The notes under the pieces: generated by a model
Told to the model about the DNA's origin: nothing
The model's input: the letters and a program-made list of their open reading frames with translations, nothing else
Database searches by the model: none
Assembly: GCA_029948255.1 (NCBI GenBank)
Contig: JALIZF010001884.1
Coordinates: 744,001-808,000, forward strand
Direction of reading: 5' to 3'
Length of the DNA: 64,000 nucleotides
From: Telmatactis stephensoni
Lineage: Eukaryota; Cnidaria; Anthozoa; Actiniaria; Isophelliidae
Shown here: positions 22,730 through 60,730 of the stretch, one piece after another
How the letters are laid out: each line of letters begins with the position of its first letter
Numbering within the stretch: position 1 is the first letter of the stretch
Translations under genes and position numbers: made by a program

Positions 22730-23051
22730 CTAGATCACCTATTTATACAAGTGATTCTACTGTAGCTGTTTTGGCAAAGTTTTAGCGACCTGAGAGTTTT
22801 TAGAGTGCGACGATGTGTGGGCGAGTAAATTTGAATTTACGACTTGCACTTAGTATCACGTGACGCCCGAAATTCTATTTGCAGAACCCAAGTTTCAGCC
22901 CAAACCTCTTCGTTGCGAGTGATACCCAATGATCCGCGCGAATTTAAAATTAATTTCCAAAATAAACTCACGCTGCAGACAAGCACAAACACCCACGGAT
23001 CCCCGAGAATAAAACCAGAGCCGTAATCACTAACCGCGCATGCTCAACGGG

Positions 23052-23330
23052 AGAGCAAGGGTGGTCGAGTGGGTAGACCGATCGCCTCTTACCACTGTGG
23101 ACGGGGCACTTCATGTAAGTTGAGTTTACCTTTTAATTAGTTCTCTCCCTCTCCCGTTTTTTTTCTCCACGTCCGCCAGTTTTCCTCCCTTCGTCAAAAA
23201 TGAACTGGTGAGTTGAGAAGTTGGCTGTTTAGAATATTTAATGTAGTAAGGAGTGTTTTTGAGAGTATTAAGATTTCTACAATGTAAAGCGCTTTGAGAC
23301 GCGCACTGTGAACATACTTACTTACTTGGC
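23052..23330 (+). mobile_element. tRNA-related SINE, copy A
   Basis: The head GGTGGTCGAGTGGGTAGAC resembles a polymerase III A box. The middle has CTCCCTCTCCCG..TTTTCTCCACG..CCAGTTTTCCTCCC. The tail has TGTAAAGCGCTTTGAGA and ends in ACTT repeats. The central part is shared with 27541-27790, 50533-50800 and (inverted) 35890-36080. Confidence 0.7.
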
Positions 23331-23836
23331 CCTTGCTTGACGGCCATGATCGTCTTTGTCCGCACGCTCTCGCAGTGCAAAACTAATGACCTAAAAAGCG
23401 CGCGATCTCGTTTTTGCGCAACGCCCGTTGTTTCCCCCTCCCCGGCCCAAAACAAACAGATAAACAAATAAACAGATAATTTTCAAATTACAGCAGACAC
23501 AACCAGCAGTAAAGAGCTTTTAATTGTTTATTAGTAAATACACTGTTTCATGAATCGTGGGTAATCTCGGTACCTGTGGTACAGAGATCTGTTCGCCGAA
23601 CTATTTGCTGTCAAATAATGTGATATTACAATCTCTTTTATCTGTTTACTTATTAATCGTGGAGGCCGGCAGGGGTAACGTTCCCCCTTAATCCGAGGAG
23701 GGATAAGAAAATTAACCTCTGCTCGTAGGGTAGGAAAAACTCGACAAAATCTCGCACATCCCATGCGCCGTCGGAGATTTTGCGTTTACTTATAAATGTC
23801 AAAGGCTTTAAAAGTATAAAATAGTTTCTAAGAAAC

Positions 23837-23842
23837 TTTATT
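23837..23842 (-). terminator. Polyadenylation signal of SUPT16H
   Basis: AATAAA on the minus strand, about 350 bases after the stop codon at 24189. It is the first canonical signal I found downstream. Confidence 0.6.
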
Positions 23843-24188
23843 TTATATTTGTGACGCCTTTTACATTTATATTTTAAGCAGCAGTTATTATTTCCTCTGA
23901 CGATGTTTGCTTAGTCGATCAATCGCGTCTTGTAAACCACCAGACCACAATTAGCAGCCATTCAAGAAAGATCACGATCCATATTCTGCCACAATTTTCA
24001 ATGGAAGTGATCTTGTCATACAACTGATTCAAGGGAGTATTGCCAGCGGACGAAATCCCGACGAGATTAGTAACCAGCAGCATTGAAGCACTGTGGATCT
24101 TAAAAGGGAGATCGCCATTTCGTCCATCTAATATCTTTCACGGGATCAATAGCGACTGTTTCATATGTACACTTGAGAAGTTTTTCAA

Positions 24189-49419
<25,231 letters not shown>

Positions 49420-49520
49420 GATTTCGTCTTTTTCTAGAGAATTGAAAGACGATGTCTGAAGAAATCAAAATGGCGGGAAGATATACTGCATTACGTCATA
49501 AGGTTATTAGCCAATCATAA
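49420..49520 (-). promoter_or_regulatory. SUPT16H promoter region
   Basis: Just upstream of the start codon is AAAATGGCGGGAAG (plus strand), which matches both a YY1 core and, on the minus strand, an E2F-like TTCCCGCC. About 25 bases further lies ATTACGTCAT, a CRE/ATF-like site. There is no TATA box. Such a set suits a constitutive or cell-cycle-linked chromatin gene. Confidence 0.5.
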
Positions 49521-49873
49521 GCGTTCCTTGCACCTTGCTTTTACATGATAAAGAATTCTTTCATCAGAATTTTTAGCACTATTTTGAGAGTTTCAAACAA
49601 TGCATACAAATTTTTAAACTTCTTTGTCATATTCGTTTCAAAATTTGTCAATTTCTGGTATGTTTCAGTCGGTTCCTGTAAAATTACACTCTTGGGCTTC
49701 CTGTTTATAAAACCACAGGTAGCCCAATGGAAGTTTATACGCTCCTTCGTCCGATTTTGGTCCGATTCTGAGTGAACACAAAATATTGGTAAAAATGTGG
49801 TAAAAAATTTCTCTGAATTGCGAACCTTGTTCTTACTCAAAAAGACAAAGGCTCGTTTACACTAGCGATTTTG

Positions 49874-50418
49874 TTAAAGTGCTACTCTGATCAAAAAACG
49901 GTGAAATTCTATTTCGCAGAAAATTTGTGAAATAAATCCTCAAGGGTCTATTGATCACCAGTTAAAATATCTTTTTGATATTCAAAAGGGAAGTACTAGA
50001 TTTTTAGCGTTCTTTTTAAGTGCCAGTGACGTCATCGACTTAACTCATGGATTCACTCCATACATTTCTTTGTATTTTGCAATCAAAATATCTCAGTGTA
50101 ATTTTTTTCAATTGCAGATCACTGACCATGCAATTAATCCTTGACACATTAACTGCAAGAAAACTCTTAAGCAAAATTATTAGCGCAGAAATGAATAGAA
50201 TAATTCAAGTCATAAAATACAAAGAAATGTATGGAGTAAATCCATGAGTTAAGTCGATGACGTCACTGACATCTAAAATGGACGCTAAAAATCTAGTACT
50301 TTCCTTTTGAATTCTAAAAAGATATTTTAACTGGTGATCAATAGTCCCTTGAAGATTTATTTCACAAAGTATCTGCTAAATAGAATTTCGCCGTTTTTTG
50401 ATCAGAGTAGCACTTTAA
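49874..50418. mobile_element. TTAA-flanked foldback element, about 190-bp arms
   Basis: TTAA at 49874-49877 and 50415-50418. The arms start AGTGCTACTCTGATCAAAAA. They continue through TTGATCACCAGTTAAAATAT and GTCATCGACTTAACTCATGG, each mirrored. No transposase frame. Confidence 0.88.
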
Positions 50419-50532
50419 GAGGTGGGAGTCTCGACGACATACAATCAGATCAGTTTTTAAAACAGCCAGCGATTCTGCTGCGATAACGCGCGGGGGCCGC
50501 TATGTAAGTCATCATCTTGCACATGTTTTAAA

Positions 50533-50800
50533 GCAAGGGTGGCCGAGAGCGGTTAAAAGCGTCCGTCCGTCACCTCTGTGGTCAGGCATCACATATAGCT
50601 TGAGTTTGTTAGTTCGTTCTCTCCCTTGCCTCGACGGTTTTTCTCCGGGTCCTCCGGTTTTCTTCCCTCATTAAAAACGAACTAGTGAGCTGAGAGTCGG
50701 TATGCTTAGAATGTAGTGGCAATGTGTGTGTGAATACAGTGTTCCCCCAATTAGTGCACAAGCGCTAGAAGACATTGGATACTTAAATAAACAGTTATTT
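50533..50800 (+). mobile_element. tRNA-related SINE, copy D
   Basis: A GGTGGCCGAGAGCGGTTAAA head resembles a tRNA A box. The middle has CTCTCCCTTGCCTCGACGG, TTTTTCTCCGGGTCCTCCGG and TTTTCTTCCCTC, and the tail contains ACAAGCGCTAGAAGACATTG. Confidence 0.75.
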
Positions 50801-51865
50801 TTAATCCATATCTTTGCGGTATGGATTTTGTTGGCAGTGCTGCGCACCGTAGATCTTCAATCAAGTCTCCAGCGGCAAAATCACTAGCGTAACGAAAGAT
50901 CTCAAAAGAAATTCAAGTTATAAAACTCAAGTTAGGAAGACATTCTTAAATCTAGCTTGCATAGACGCACTTCACATTTCATGCATTTTGAGTAATTCGC
51001 CAGCAGTAACAAAACTAGGTACAGCAAAGTATGCGGCGTGCATGGATTGTTTGGTTGGACTAAAACCGAAATGGCATCAAAACATATTGAGTTATCAGAG
51101 AAATGTTATCTAAAGTGGTGCAGCCACTGCTTGTGTAGCTTGACCTCGTGGAAGTAACAAAGAACGAAAGATTTTATATTCTGGCAGTCTGTCCAGCCAA
51201 AAATTCATTCAACTCAGTTTCTAGCTTGTTTTTGGCCCTGGGAACGAGGTTGGTTTTGTTAAGGTGATGCTACACTAGCTACAAGTCTTAGCGTAACTTT
51301 GTTGCAGTAAAAAGTTTGCGAAGCTTACGTTTAACATGCCGCGCGGCTACGATTTTTGGCGCTACATTGTTGCGGCAACACAATGCAGGTTTTTGAACGA
51401 GTTTCAAAAACTTACAAAGTTGCCATCGAAACCGCGGCAAAATGTATCACGCATGCGTGCCTCCCCAGTCCTCCTCAATGTTGGCCTAAATGAAATCATT
51501 CGGCAGTCAAACAAACAAAACTTTGCCGGCGAAACTCAACTGCAAGCCACACAAGGAAAACTCATTCCCCCCAAAATAGGTTAAGGACTCTGTCTTTTTC
51601 TTCCAGTACTTTTCTGTTTTCTCAAGTGCTCAAAATTGAGCTCAAAGATATGATATGGGAAAATCTAAAGAAAACAATTCTAAAAATAGGGATTCCTGTG
51701 ATTAAGACGCGGTTGCGCGAAAGCCCGCGAAAACTCGCTAATGCGTAATCGTTTTACCGCGGTGTCGTTGCCATCCATTTTTGCAGCTGCACGTCTCATG
51801 TTACACCACCCAAACTTTAACGCAACAATGTTTCACCTTTACTGCATACTGCAGACAAGAGCGGT
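50801..51865. other. No gene recognised
   Basis: An 82-codon open frame at 51336-51584 has no recognisable family. GATGCTACACTAGC near 51266 and GTCTCATGTTACACCACC near 51790 suggest a degenerate hAT-like MITE around it. Confidence 0.4.
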
Positions 51866-52154
51866 CACAGGCAGCCCAAGCTCATTATCTGACAACATAA
51901 ACAGTTGTAAATACACGTAAATGCATGGAGCCTAAAATACGACTTTTGACGAATAATATTACAGAATACATTAATATAACATTCTATGTAACTTGTAAAG
52001 TTGTTATAGTTGTAAATAAAGCCTTATTTCACGGTTTTTTTCAAGATCTCCCTCCCCCTTTGTAGGTCAAAAGTCGTATTTTAGGCTCCATGCATTTAGT
52101 TACGTGTATTTACAACTGTTTATGTTGTCAGATAATGAGCTTGGGTTGCCTGTG
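51866..52154. mobile_element. TIR element (CACAGGCAGCCCAAGCT ends)
   Basis: The arms run over about 95 bp, including CACAGGCAGCCCAAGCTCAT and CATAAACAGTTGTAAATACA, and TAAAATACGACTTTTGAC nearer the centre. The outer ends match the 66-bp hairpin at 4469-4534. No clear target duplication. Confidence 0.8.
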
Positions 52155-53048
52155 GAGTAATTCTGCAAAGGAGCCGGCTACAAAAGATGTAGTGAACAGG
52201 GCAAATGAATTCTCATTCCTTGATGAGACAACAGAATTGAAGATTCTGATTTTATGGCTACTGTGACATCCCGATGCCGACTTTTAGTAGTTTAACTGCA
52301 TGTTCTTGCAACGCATGTCCATTCCTAAAGCTATTTTGTACCACGTTCCTGTAATTCATCTGCATGTGGCATTGTTACTTCTACCTCTGTAAGGTTAAGA
52401 CGACTCATGTATCAAAAAAATGGCGATGACTTGATGACCTTTGTAAATATAAAGCTTGGGTTCGCTCTCAGTAAAAATGTTGCGCGCAACTTTTCCAGAA
52501 AATCTGGTCAGACCCATAGGAGTCCATGGGAGGGGTGCAGTGGTGCGCAACCCTTCCCATGAGACAACTTTTTGCCCTTTTCTTCTTCCAAAATATCCTC
52601 TGGATCCTCTAAACGGTTTCCGATTTCATTAGCGCTGCAACCCTCCTTAAAGATAATCCAGTATCCACCCTTGAAAAGTTCCATCGAATGACATCCCCCC
52701 GGAAACTTTGTGCAACTATCTTGGAACGATGCGCGGAGCAGCAGAACTGCACTGTGTGTGTCCATCTATCCCTGCGACTTTTGCTTGCAACTTAACAGTT
52801 CCAGAAGTAGAATCGAACTTTTCTGCAACTTTACATTTATCAAACAGTGCCGTTTACTCAAGAAATAGCAATGGCTGCAACTTCTTGTTTTAGGCTTCTT
52901 ATTTCAAGGCTTATGATCATTAAAAGTAATCGTTGTTGGCATGAAGTTTAGTCCCGTTCTCAAACCTTTTTGGGCGCGACGTTACAGAAGTTGCGTCGTG
53001 TGAGACTCTCTCTAAACCATCTTGGTGCGCGCAACGCTGCAAGAAAAA

Positions 53049-53181
53049 TAGAGTAGATTTCGTATGACTGTGAAAACGGCACGGGTACGGCAGGAATTTC
53101 GAATGTTTTTATAGACAACACGGCACTGAAACGGTCACGGAACGGTGCGATCCGTTTCACACTCATACGAAATCTGTTCTA
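53049..53181. mobile_element. TA-MITE family X, copy 4
   Basis: TA-GAGTAGATTTCGTATGA and TCATACGAAATCTGTTC-TA ends, with a GGAATTTCGAATGTTTTTAT core. This is the shortest copy at about 133 bp. Confidence 0.8.
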
Positions 53182-54382
53182 TCCATGCGTAAAATTTCAA
53201 ATACAATATATCAAAGGAAACAATATCAAGCATTTTTATCAGTTCAGTTACGCTGAAGCATAAGAGGCATCAAGGTTTCTTTTATTTATCGATTTTCACA
53301 TGTCAAAGGATAACTTGTCCAGCTAGGTTAAGGTTGGCACTCTTAGGGATAACATTTACTCGGAGCGTTCACGATAAAACAACCAACCAGCAAACAAACG
53401 CGTAGTTCGATTCTCTTGCACCAGTTTCTGTTCCATACCTCCCCCCATAGTCATCTTTCTCTACACTCCCCCCTCCCCTGAGGACTGCTACGCAAGCCGA
53501 GCAAGGAATTAGTGTTAACTTTTAAAGGAATTAGTCTTTGTGAACTCAATATAAGGTGACATTAAAAAATTCGTTACTGATATATTCTTATTCTTACTGT
53601 AGATTTAAAAATATACTCAAAATGAAATAAGTATAGGTAATGAACTGGAAATTAAAAGTCCATGAGTTCCTACAATTTCAGGTAAAACGTAAAGATAACC
53701 AGTCCGAAAAAAGAAAGCATGGTACTAGACTTGTGGGTATATATTTCGATCCACTATCAGATCATCATTAAGTGTGGCAATTACAAAGCAAAGATGATTA
53801 ACTTGTTCTACTAAGTGGATGCTAATAGGAGGGAAATGGAAACCATGGTAACGGCTGTGAGCGGATTGAGCGCCGTGCAAGCGCGTTGCAGAAATGTTGC
53901 ATCGTGTGTTTGTGCCTTTATGCACGCTTTGTGGAACAGGGAAGTTAATTTGACCGGCCTCTTTTTGAAAGCATTCATGTCTTACGTTCAAATCAAAAAT
54001 CTTTTCTATTCAGGAACTGTAAACCGGAATTATATATATTATATTTCTTAAAACAACATCAATAATCATTTTTGTTGTCTTTGTTATTTAATTTAATTTA
54101 ATCAGTGTTACCGATTTGAACTAAGCTTAATTTTTTCTGCAATAAAACGAAATCTTATATTAATTAGGCGGTAATTCTTCAAAAAGAAAATATTATCCTA
54201 CGTACTTGAAGTCTTAAAAGGAGGCTCCGGCATAATTCAAGCGAGTTTTGGCGAATTAAATTTTGAACTCGACGTTCTTGTTGAGAAATGCAACACTGAT
54301 TATGAGGGGCTGTTATTATATGAAGGCGGGTTGTCCCTGATCAGTCCTTTTATCAGTAAATGTTTTCTTTTTCAATTAAGAA
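53182..54382. other. No gene recognised
   Basis: Short frames only. A GCGCGTTGCAGAAATGTTGCA segment near 53880 resembles the interior of hAT-like repeats elsewhere in the window. Confidence 0.4.
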
Positions 54383-55345
54383 TTACTACCGTTATCGACG
54401 TTCAAGTGCGACCTGTGAAGCTTGAACGGACGTCAATCAAATCACTCGACTGATACAAATTGCGATTCCCAAGAAAAAAATGTCTCGAATTTACGATAAA
54501 ACTTAATTATACATTTAAGGTAGTACTGGATCTTCCCAAATCTTCAATGAATTTTTTTTTTTAATTCTGTCATTTGTAGTTTATTATTAGGGTATTCAAA
54601 TAATGAAAAAAAAGAAGGGGGTCCCCGTATTAGTTATGGAGATATAAGGCGTCAAAAAGGAGGGATTTTTCAGTTTTCCGCGCGTTTTTGCCGAAAATCT
54701 GATTCCGTCAATAAATTCGAATTACTCGATTGGATTTAACAAAGAAAAACAGAAAACTGCATTAAACGGTAGTTGTTGAATCTAGGAGACATACCTTGAT
54801 AAAAAATCCATCCAATCTTTTGAAAGTGACGTGAAAATTAAATTCTAGAAGCGAAATTGCTTGCAATTCGGAGGAGTTATATGCGTGTGTAGTTGTAAAA
54901 ATGTTGAAAATTCATGACAATTTTAACTATGAAATTTTTTTTTCCGCACTAAATCGAAAGAATACGATATCTAGCTTCAAATGAAAAGAATAAAACAGGG
55001 GGTCACCGTATTATTTCAAGAGTTAGAGAAGCAGAAAAGAGAAAAATACGCTGAAAACGAACTCCAAATGTCACCATTTTAGCAATTTTCTCACCGGCTT
55101 TTTCGATAAATAATATTAATCAAATTTAAAAATTCGAGGCTGAATACCTACATTATACAGTACACAAGATTTCATAGTTAAAATTTTAAGTTTATATTTA
55201 TCTAAACTTTCCTTGCAAATTCGAGGCATTTTTCTTGAGAATCGCTATTTGTATCGGTCGAATGATTTGATTGACATCCGTGTCGCAAGTTTCCAAACGA
55301 GATTTGGGGCTTCACAGGTCGCACTTCAACGATAACGGTAGTAAA
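54383..55345. repeat. Inverted repeat pair, about 150-bp arms
   Basis: TTACTACCGTTATCG and GTGCGACCTGTGAAGC at the left are mirrored at 55200-55345 with moderate divergence. Between the arms a TACCTACATTATACAGTACA segment is shared with about 25045-25075 elsewhere in the window. Confidence 0.6.
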
Positions 55346-56953
55346 TGAACGACAAATTTGGCCGAAAAACTTTCGCACGGTCATTTTAAGACATCAATAC
55401 CATAAAAAATAATGACGTCTCAAAATAAAAGAAAGTTATTAGGGAATCGCGATACTTTTAGCGAATTTTCCCGCCATATTACAAACGCGCGCGCGTCTCT
55501 GTTTTTCCCGCGCTCGCCACAAGCTTTGTATGACTTCTTGTAAACCAACATTTCTCCATTTTATCAGTAGATCCCAAATTAGTTTGAAAACCTGACGCAA
55601 TTTGATCTTATTTTCCAATTACTGCTTTGTAATGACTTCTCGTTGTTCGTTGAGCCATTTGTAAATCGCTTCAATAAATGACTTAATCTTTCCTCACATA
55701 AAAACTGCAACTGGAATGAAGTATCCATCAATCAAAAACTCTGATGACTTTTCCGACAATAGATTAGGCTGTTTTTTGGGGGGGTATTAAACACGAAAAA
55801 CACGAAATCGTTAACACGACTTCGAATTCACGGACGTTATATACAAAAATTACAGGCAATATGTCCTGGCAATTTGTACAATTAGCCAACCAGCTTGTTT
55901 AACTCCTTTTTTTCACTCTGAGTTGGCTTTTACCTCACATACCATTTATTCATGTCAATTGTGTTAGTTTATTTATAATCTATTGTAGTAAAGAACAAAA
56001 CAGTTTTTGTACGCATGAACGGTTGAATACGTAATTGACTTTGCCGCCTTCCCCAAGAAATTGTTTTGTTGCAGACCGTGCATGGTCTACCAATCAATAT
56101 CCTTAGCTCATCAAATGAATCACTGGATTACATGCTTGATTTATCCCAATTCTCGGTCCCACGAAAGCAGTAAATATTATTCAAAAAAAACTTTTAAACA
56201 ATACCATTTTGTTGTGGATGTTTAAGTATATCGTATCTCGACTATCTCGTTGCATGAACTGTTGTCAAGAATGCATCGAAAAAGACGACAATCATTTGAA
56301 TACATTTAATGGAATATATTTAAGTTTGAATTAAATCAGGACACAATATAACAATCCTTACAGTGCACTTTAGCTTAACTTTCTTCTATTAGTCCTTTAC
56401 AGCATTCAATTACCATATAACAGCTTTCAGTAAAACAGTCATTCCTTTGTGAACAGCTACTTGAAATTGTTTGCTTTGGCTTATGAGACTACACATCCAT
56501 ATCTTACAATTGTTAAATGTGATTATGAATATTGTACAGTAATTGTGGTTTAATTTCCCCACTGGTTTAAATACGGGTGTCGAATATATGGTCAAGGCGA
56601 GACTTCGCGAGACCTGCGAATTTTTTTACGAGCCCGAGACTCTTTTTCACCAATTTTCTTTGCTTTCAAAATTCGAGCCTGAGACGGCTTTTTGCGAAAA
56701 AACGTACCCCGAGACTACTAAATTAGACCCAAATTTTGAGAGTCTGCTACTGACTTATTGAGAGTGTATTGTTGCCTATTGTTGTTGTTTTTGCTTAATT
56801 ATTTTTCCCGCTGTGGACAGTTCATGTATTTAGATTAAACGTAAAGAAAGTGAAACATCGTCCTAAAATTTCAAACCAGTGAAAAACTTAAACCAAAACA
56901 CACGTTTCAGATGCATTTAGTGTTTTCAGAAATAGCAACATCCATTGCACCCA
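55346..56953. other. No gene recognised
   Basis: Includes a GCGCGCGCG stretch near 55488 beside CCCGCCATATT, an ATGGCGG-like site on the minus strand, which could be a promoter. No coding exon was supported. The 3' UTR of the adjacent GPCR must lie at the right end. Confidence 0.35.
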
Positions 56954-58159
56954 TCAATATGAGGTATATATACTTTGCATAGCAGCGAATTGGTCCCGTT
57001 TTGGACGATACCTTTTGCCAACCATCCGGTAAAAGATCTTTAAAAAAGCAGTTCTGAATTCCTGGTTGAAACAAGAGTATATTATTGGATTAGCAGCTGA
57101 ATTGGCAACTGGTAGAACATTTACAAACACAACCACCAACGCTATTTTTGTTTCCTTGGAAATTCGAACTTCAAAACATTCATAATTACAATACTGTAAA
57201 GTCAGAAAAATGACGAAGAATGGGAACCAACAAATGATGAAGACGCCAACAACAATGGCGAGAGTCTTGGTGGCTTTCAATTGTTTCATGATGTTAAATG
57301 TTGAAGACGTAGATTTTGAACGTCGAGTGTAAGAGTGACCGTTGTCCTGTTGAATATCTTTTGAATCAGCATCTTTGTCGCCTTGCTTTAAACGAAGATA
57401 AGGCGAATTGGTATCAGATTCGCCATCATCTGGAATCTTTTTGTTACCGTTAGGCTCAAGAGAGAAGTTGACAGCAATCGAGTCTTTCTCGCGTTGGAGT
57501 TGAAGTGCATGTCTGATAGCAATATGAAGAACAAGACCGTAACATATTACCACGATTAGCAGTGGGCAAAAAAAGCTTGCCATTGAGATAATTGACACAT
57601 ATGTTTTGGCTGTAATAGCACATTGCGGATGGAAGTGGATCGAATCTATTCCTCCCCAGTGTACAAACGACAAGGAAGCTCCAAGAAATGCGTAGACCCA
57701 CACAAAGACAATAATGCCCAGTGCCTTTTTGCTTGTCATTTCTTCACGGTATCTCAGTGGTCTCTTGATGGCCAGAAGGCGATCAACACTGATACCTGCT
57801 AAGTTGACAATGGAAGCTCCACAACACAGCATATCAATCCAGATCCAAAACTTGCAGCCATCACGACCCAGGCTGGCTGGCCAGGCATTGTTATTTAATG
57901 TCTGTGTTAGTCGAAAGGGGAGAGAAAGAATCCCTACCAAAAAATCCGACACGGCCAAAGAGACGATCAGGTAGTTTGTTGGACTACGCAGTCGATGATA
58001 ATACAACACGCTGAAACATACGAGAGAGTTGCCAAAGATAGTAAGCATCATCACCAATACCACAAAACTGGCCGATGCGATGTCTGATGCGTTGAGCGGT
58101 CCGCTGCCAATCATGTTTGGCGTTGTGGTGATATTAGTGGTGTTGTTGAAAAGCAACAT
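56954..58159 (-). CDS. Biogenic-amine-type class A GPCR, 401 aa
   Basis: A complete seven-helix receptor in one coding exon. Landmarks: N44 (1.50), D72 (2.50), C102 (3.25) with C180 in loop 2, D109 (3.32), D126-R127-L128 (DRY variant), W154 (4.50), P199 (5.50), C310-W311-F-P (CWxP) and N357-P-I-I-Y. D109 is the residue that pairs with the amine of dopamine, serotonin, histamine or adrenergic ligands. The usual aromatic partners W7.40 and Y7.43 are V348 and V351, so the pocket is atypical and the ligand may not be a classical amine. The third intracellular loop is long (about 220-290) and hydrophilic. The N-terminus has NNTT, NITT and NAS glycosylation sites. A splice acceptor 117 bases upstream implies a non-coding 5' exon. 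Confidence 0.92.
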   Translation of the reverse strand: MLLFNNTTNITTTPNMIGSGPLNASDIASASFVVLVMMLTIFGNSLVCFSVLYYHRLRSPTNYLIVSLAVSDFLVGILSLPFRLTQTLNNNAWPASLGRDGCKFWIWIDMLCCGASIVNLAGISVDRLLAIKRPLRYREEMTSKKALGIIVFVWVYAFLGASLSFVHWGGIDSIHFHPQCAITAKTYVSIISMASFFCPLLIVVICYGLVLHIAIRHALQLQREKDSIAVNFSLEPNGNKKIPDDGESDTNSPYLRLKQGDKDADSKDIQQDNGHSYTRRSKSTSSTFNIMKQLKATKTLAIVVGVFIICWFPFFVIFLTLQYCNYECFEVRISKETKIALVVVFVNVLPVANSAANPIIYSCFNQEFRTAFLKIFYRMVGKRYRPKRDQFAAMQSIYTSY

Positions 58160-58276
58160 TTTCAGTGAGCTGTTTTACTCTTGCTTGTTGCCCAAGAAGG
58201 CGAGATTACTCGACGAGACAGCCTCACTGCAAGGTATTTTGTAGAACGATGGTCAACGACAAATCAGTTGCGAGTC

Positions 58277-58290
58277 CTGCAAATGAAAGG
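58277..58290 (-). other. Splice acceptor of 5' UTR intron, amine-type GPCR
   Basis: TTTCATTTGCAG precedes GACTCGCAACTG on the minus strand, 117 bases before the ATG. Confidence 0.65.
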
Positions 58291-59470
58291 TAAAGAAAGT
58301 TTTGATTTAACGCTCACAATTGCATAATCAGTTAGCATTGTTTTCGCTACCTGTATGAGAGTACTAATTTACTCAAGGAGAATTCGAATATGAAAAAAAT
58401 CCAAAGCGTTGAAGATTAAGCATTTTCAAAGTACATCGAAAATATAGGTAATCTAGAACTGAACAAAAACACACATATCACACCTCTAACTGTTTCAGCA
58501 GTGCGTGGTTTTTACATTTGAACATAAGAGGTGCTCACCCGCAAATATTCAGCAGAAAACACATTCAACCAACATATGCAAAATGCAATTCAAGGTAGTC
58601 CTTTGTTTGTGGGTCTTTTATCTATGCTCTCTTGGGACCTAAAACTGTCTTCCTTCGAGTACTATTAGAGTAACACTAATAAATTCGTACGGTTTACGCG
58701 TGTGGGATTGGTTAGTTGTCTTCGTTAGTTGTCAATATTGGTGGTTGTAGGTTAATCGTTCAATTATCATACACGTCCAACACAATGGCCTGGATGGTGG
58801 AGGTGGTCAGGCAAGACGCCGATAAAACTCATTAACGGTTTCATTTCTGATCAACACAATACGAGAACAAACTTTTCCAAAGCTAAATTATTAAGCAAAG
58901 CTCATGCACTTTATATATAATTTACATTACCCTTAATCATCGATTAACACCGGGAAAGTCATTTATCAACAACTTGAAAGCGAAAATTGACGATTGTATT
59001 ACTTGAGTAAACACCAGCCATTGTGATTCAAAACGTCTTGTCAGTTTCGGAATTTTATTATTTTCTCAACCATTACTGTTCAATTGTGAAATATCAAAGG
59101 TTTATGGAATATACTTGAGGTGGCCAGAATGAGATTTATTATTATCTTGAGAGGCTTGTTTATTTTGAAAGTACTTACGTAAGTGATAATAAATTAACAT
59201 AATGATCATATGTTTGTCTCTAGGCTAATAAGAGAACTACGAGTCCTCTCACACGTACAACTGATTAATTAAGTCACACGGAAATCATCGGAAACAGTTC
59301 TGTACTCTGAAATCCTGAATGAAAACAGTGGCCTGATGAATGTAAACAAACCGTTGCCTAGGAGAATTATCCCATCATTCACGCTAATTAATTACTTTAG
59401 CTTTTACATATAAATTAACATTTCAGCAGGGATGGCACTTCTATGTTAATATAACTAACTAAATAATAAA
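58291..59470. other. No gene recognised
   Basis: AT-rich. It may contain the intron and first exon of the amine-type GPCR, but I could not locate the exon. Confidence 0.4.
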
Positions 59471-59799
59471 AGGTCCACTTGGTTGAAAATCGATGAAAAT
59501 TGGAAACTGATTATTTCTATCTGAAGATGGAGTAGTTAAATGAATAGCTGCCCTCTGCCCAAAAATCTGAATTTCAAGCTGATTATCAAAGAGAAATTTT
59601 GATATAAAGTCTAAAAGAACAATAAGGTTGAGTAAATGACATCATTTACTCACAACTTAAATGCTAAAATTTACTTGACAATTTCTATTCGTCTCGTTTG
59701 AATGTAAAGAAAATGTTGCTTTTGATGATTATTGGGCGGAGTCGTACAGATAGGTTTTACTAGGTTTCACGTCATTAATTTCATCCAAGTAGTCCTTCA
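59471..59799. mobile_element. Diverged copy of the CCACTTGG MITE
   Basis: GGTCCACTTGGTTGAAAATCG and CTGATTATTTCTATCTGAAG at the left match the element at 14905-15237. The right end TTTCATCCAAGTAGTCCTT is its counterpart. The TTAA sites are lost. Confidence 0.65.
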
Positions 59800-60199
59800 A
59801 TGGTTAAAAATTTGATACGGTAATTTGATAAGGCAATAATATACGGTATGTTTATATCAACATGATATGGGAAATATATGGAAACGAAGAAATATAAAAT
59901 ATATAAGGATGTGGACAGAGCAAATTATAGTGTATAAAACTATAATGAGTCATCACTTAGTTCGAGTTTGGCTTCTTTCATAAGAGGTGTCTTGTTTGCC
60001 TTGAAAAGGATGGCAATGAGTTACAATTCCTGATGTCCACACGTAATTGCCCTAGTTCATTATGACGTCACGGTTTGTTTATGAGGGGGACAGAATCGTC
60101 TAGAACAATAGAAATTTGATTAAAATTCGCTCTGTCAAGAAAAGTTTTAACTCAAATGGCCTGGGACCCAAATATGAGATGTATACATGTTTAATAAAT

Positions 60200-60305
60200 T
60201 CAAATGTAATTTGCACTGGTGTTACAGATTTTTGCACTGGTATTACATTTGAACTGCACTGCTCTCAGCCAATCAGCATCGAGAATTTTTTTCATGTATA
60301 TTATT
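60200..60305 (+). repeat. Repeat with GCACTGGTATTACA units, copy 2
   Basis: Nearly identical to 13005-13140, but with two units instead of three. Confidence 0.8.
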
Positions 60306-60681
60306 AACAATATTATCGCAGTTTGATGGCTGTTATCGGTTTTTTTTTGGTCTGTACAGTTAATGCATTTTATATCAATTTTCTTTGTGTTGTTGCTGTT
60401 TTGTTCCCCCTACCGCGACCATGATCCTATGCGTTAAAACAATAGATGTGACGTCATGGTGAAATTGAAAGCCTTTGCTGCGCAGTCTTGAAAAATCAGT
60501 GGAACCTCTACTTTCGGACAATAAACTCCACTACCATTAGGTTACCAATAGGTACTGTGGAACCGATTATTATGAGGGGTTCTGAAATTAGTCAAATAGG
60601 GCTTACATCTAACTTAATCGCCACCTCCCTCCCTGTACAAAAGCTAACATAGCTCCGCCTTACCCTCCCTCTGAAGCTGTG

Positions 60682-60730
60682 CTATAAAAATACCCTGCAC
60701 TCTGTGTTGGAGTTCCATTTCAGTGTGCAG
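60682..60730 (+). promoter_or_regulatory. Possible TATA promoter
   Basis: CTATAAAAATACC is a good TATA box. No convincing coding exon was found downstream, so this is tentative. Confidence 0.2.

Noticed and set aside
23052..23140. Possible tRNA gene
   Set aside because: The A-box-like head is present, but there is no complete cloverleaf, and it is followed by the SINE body shared with other copies.
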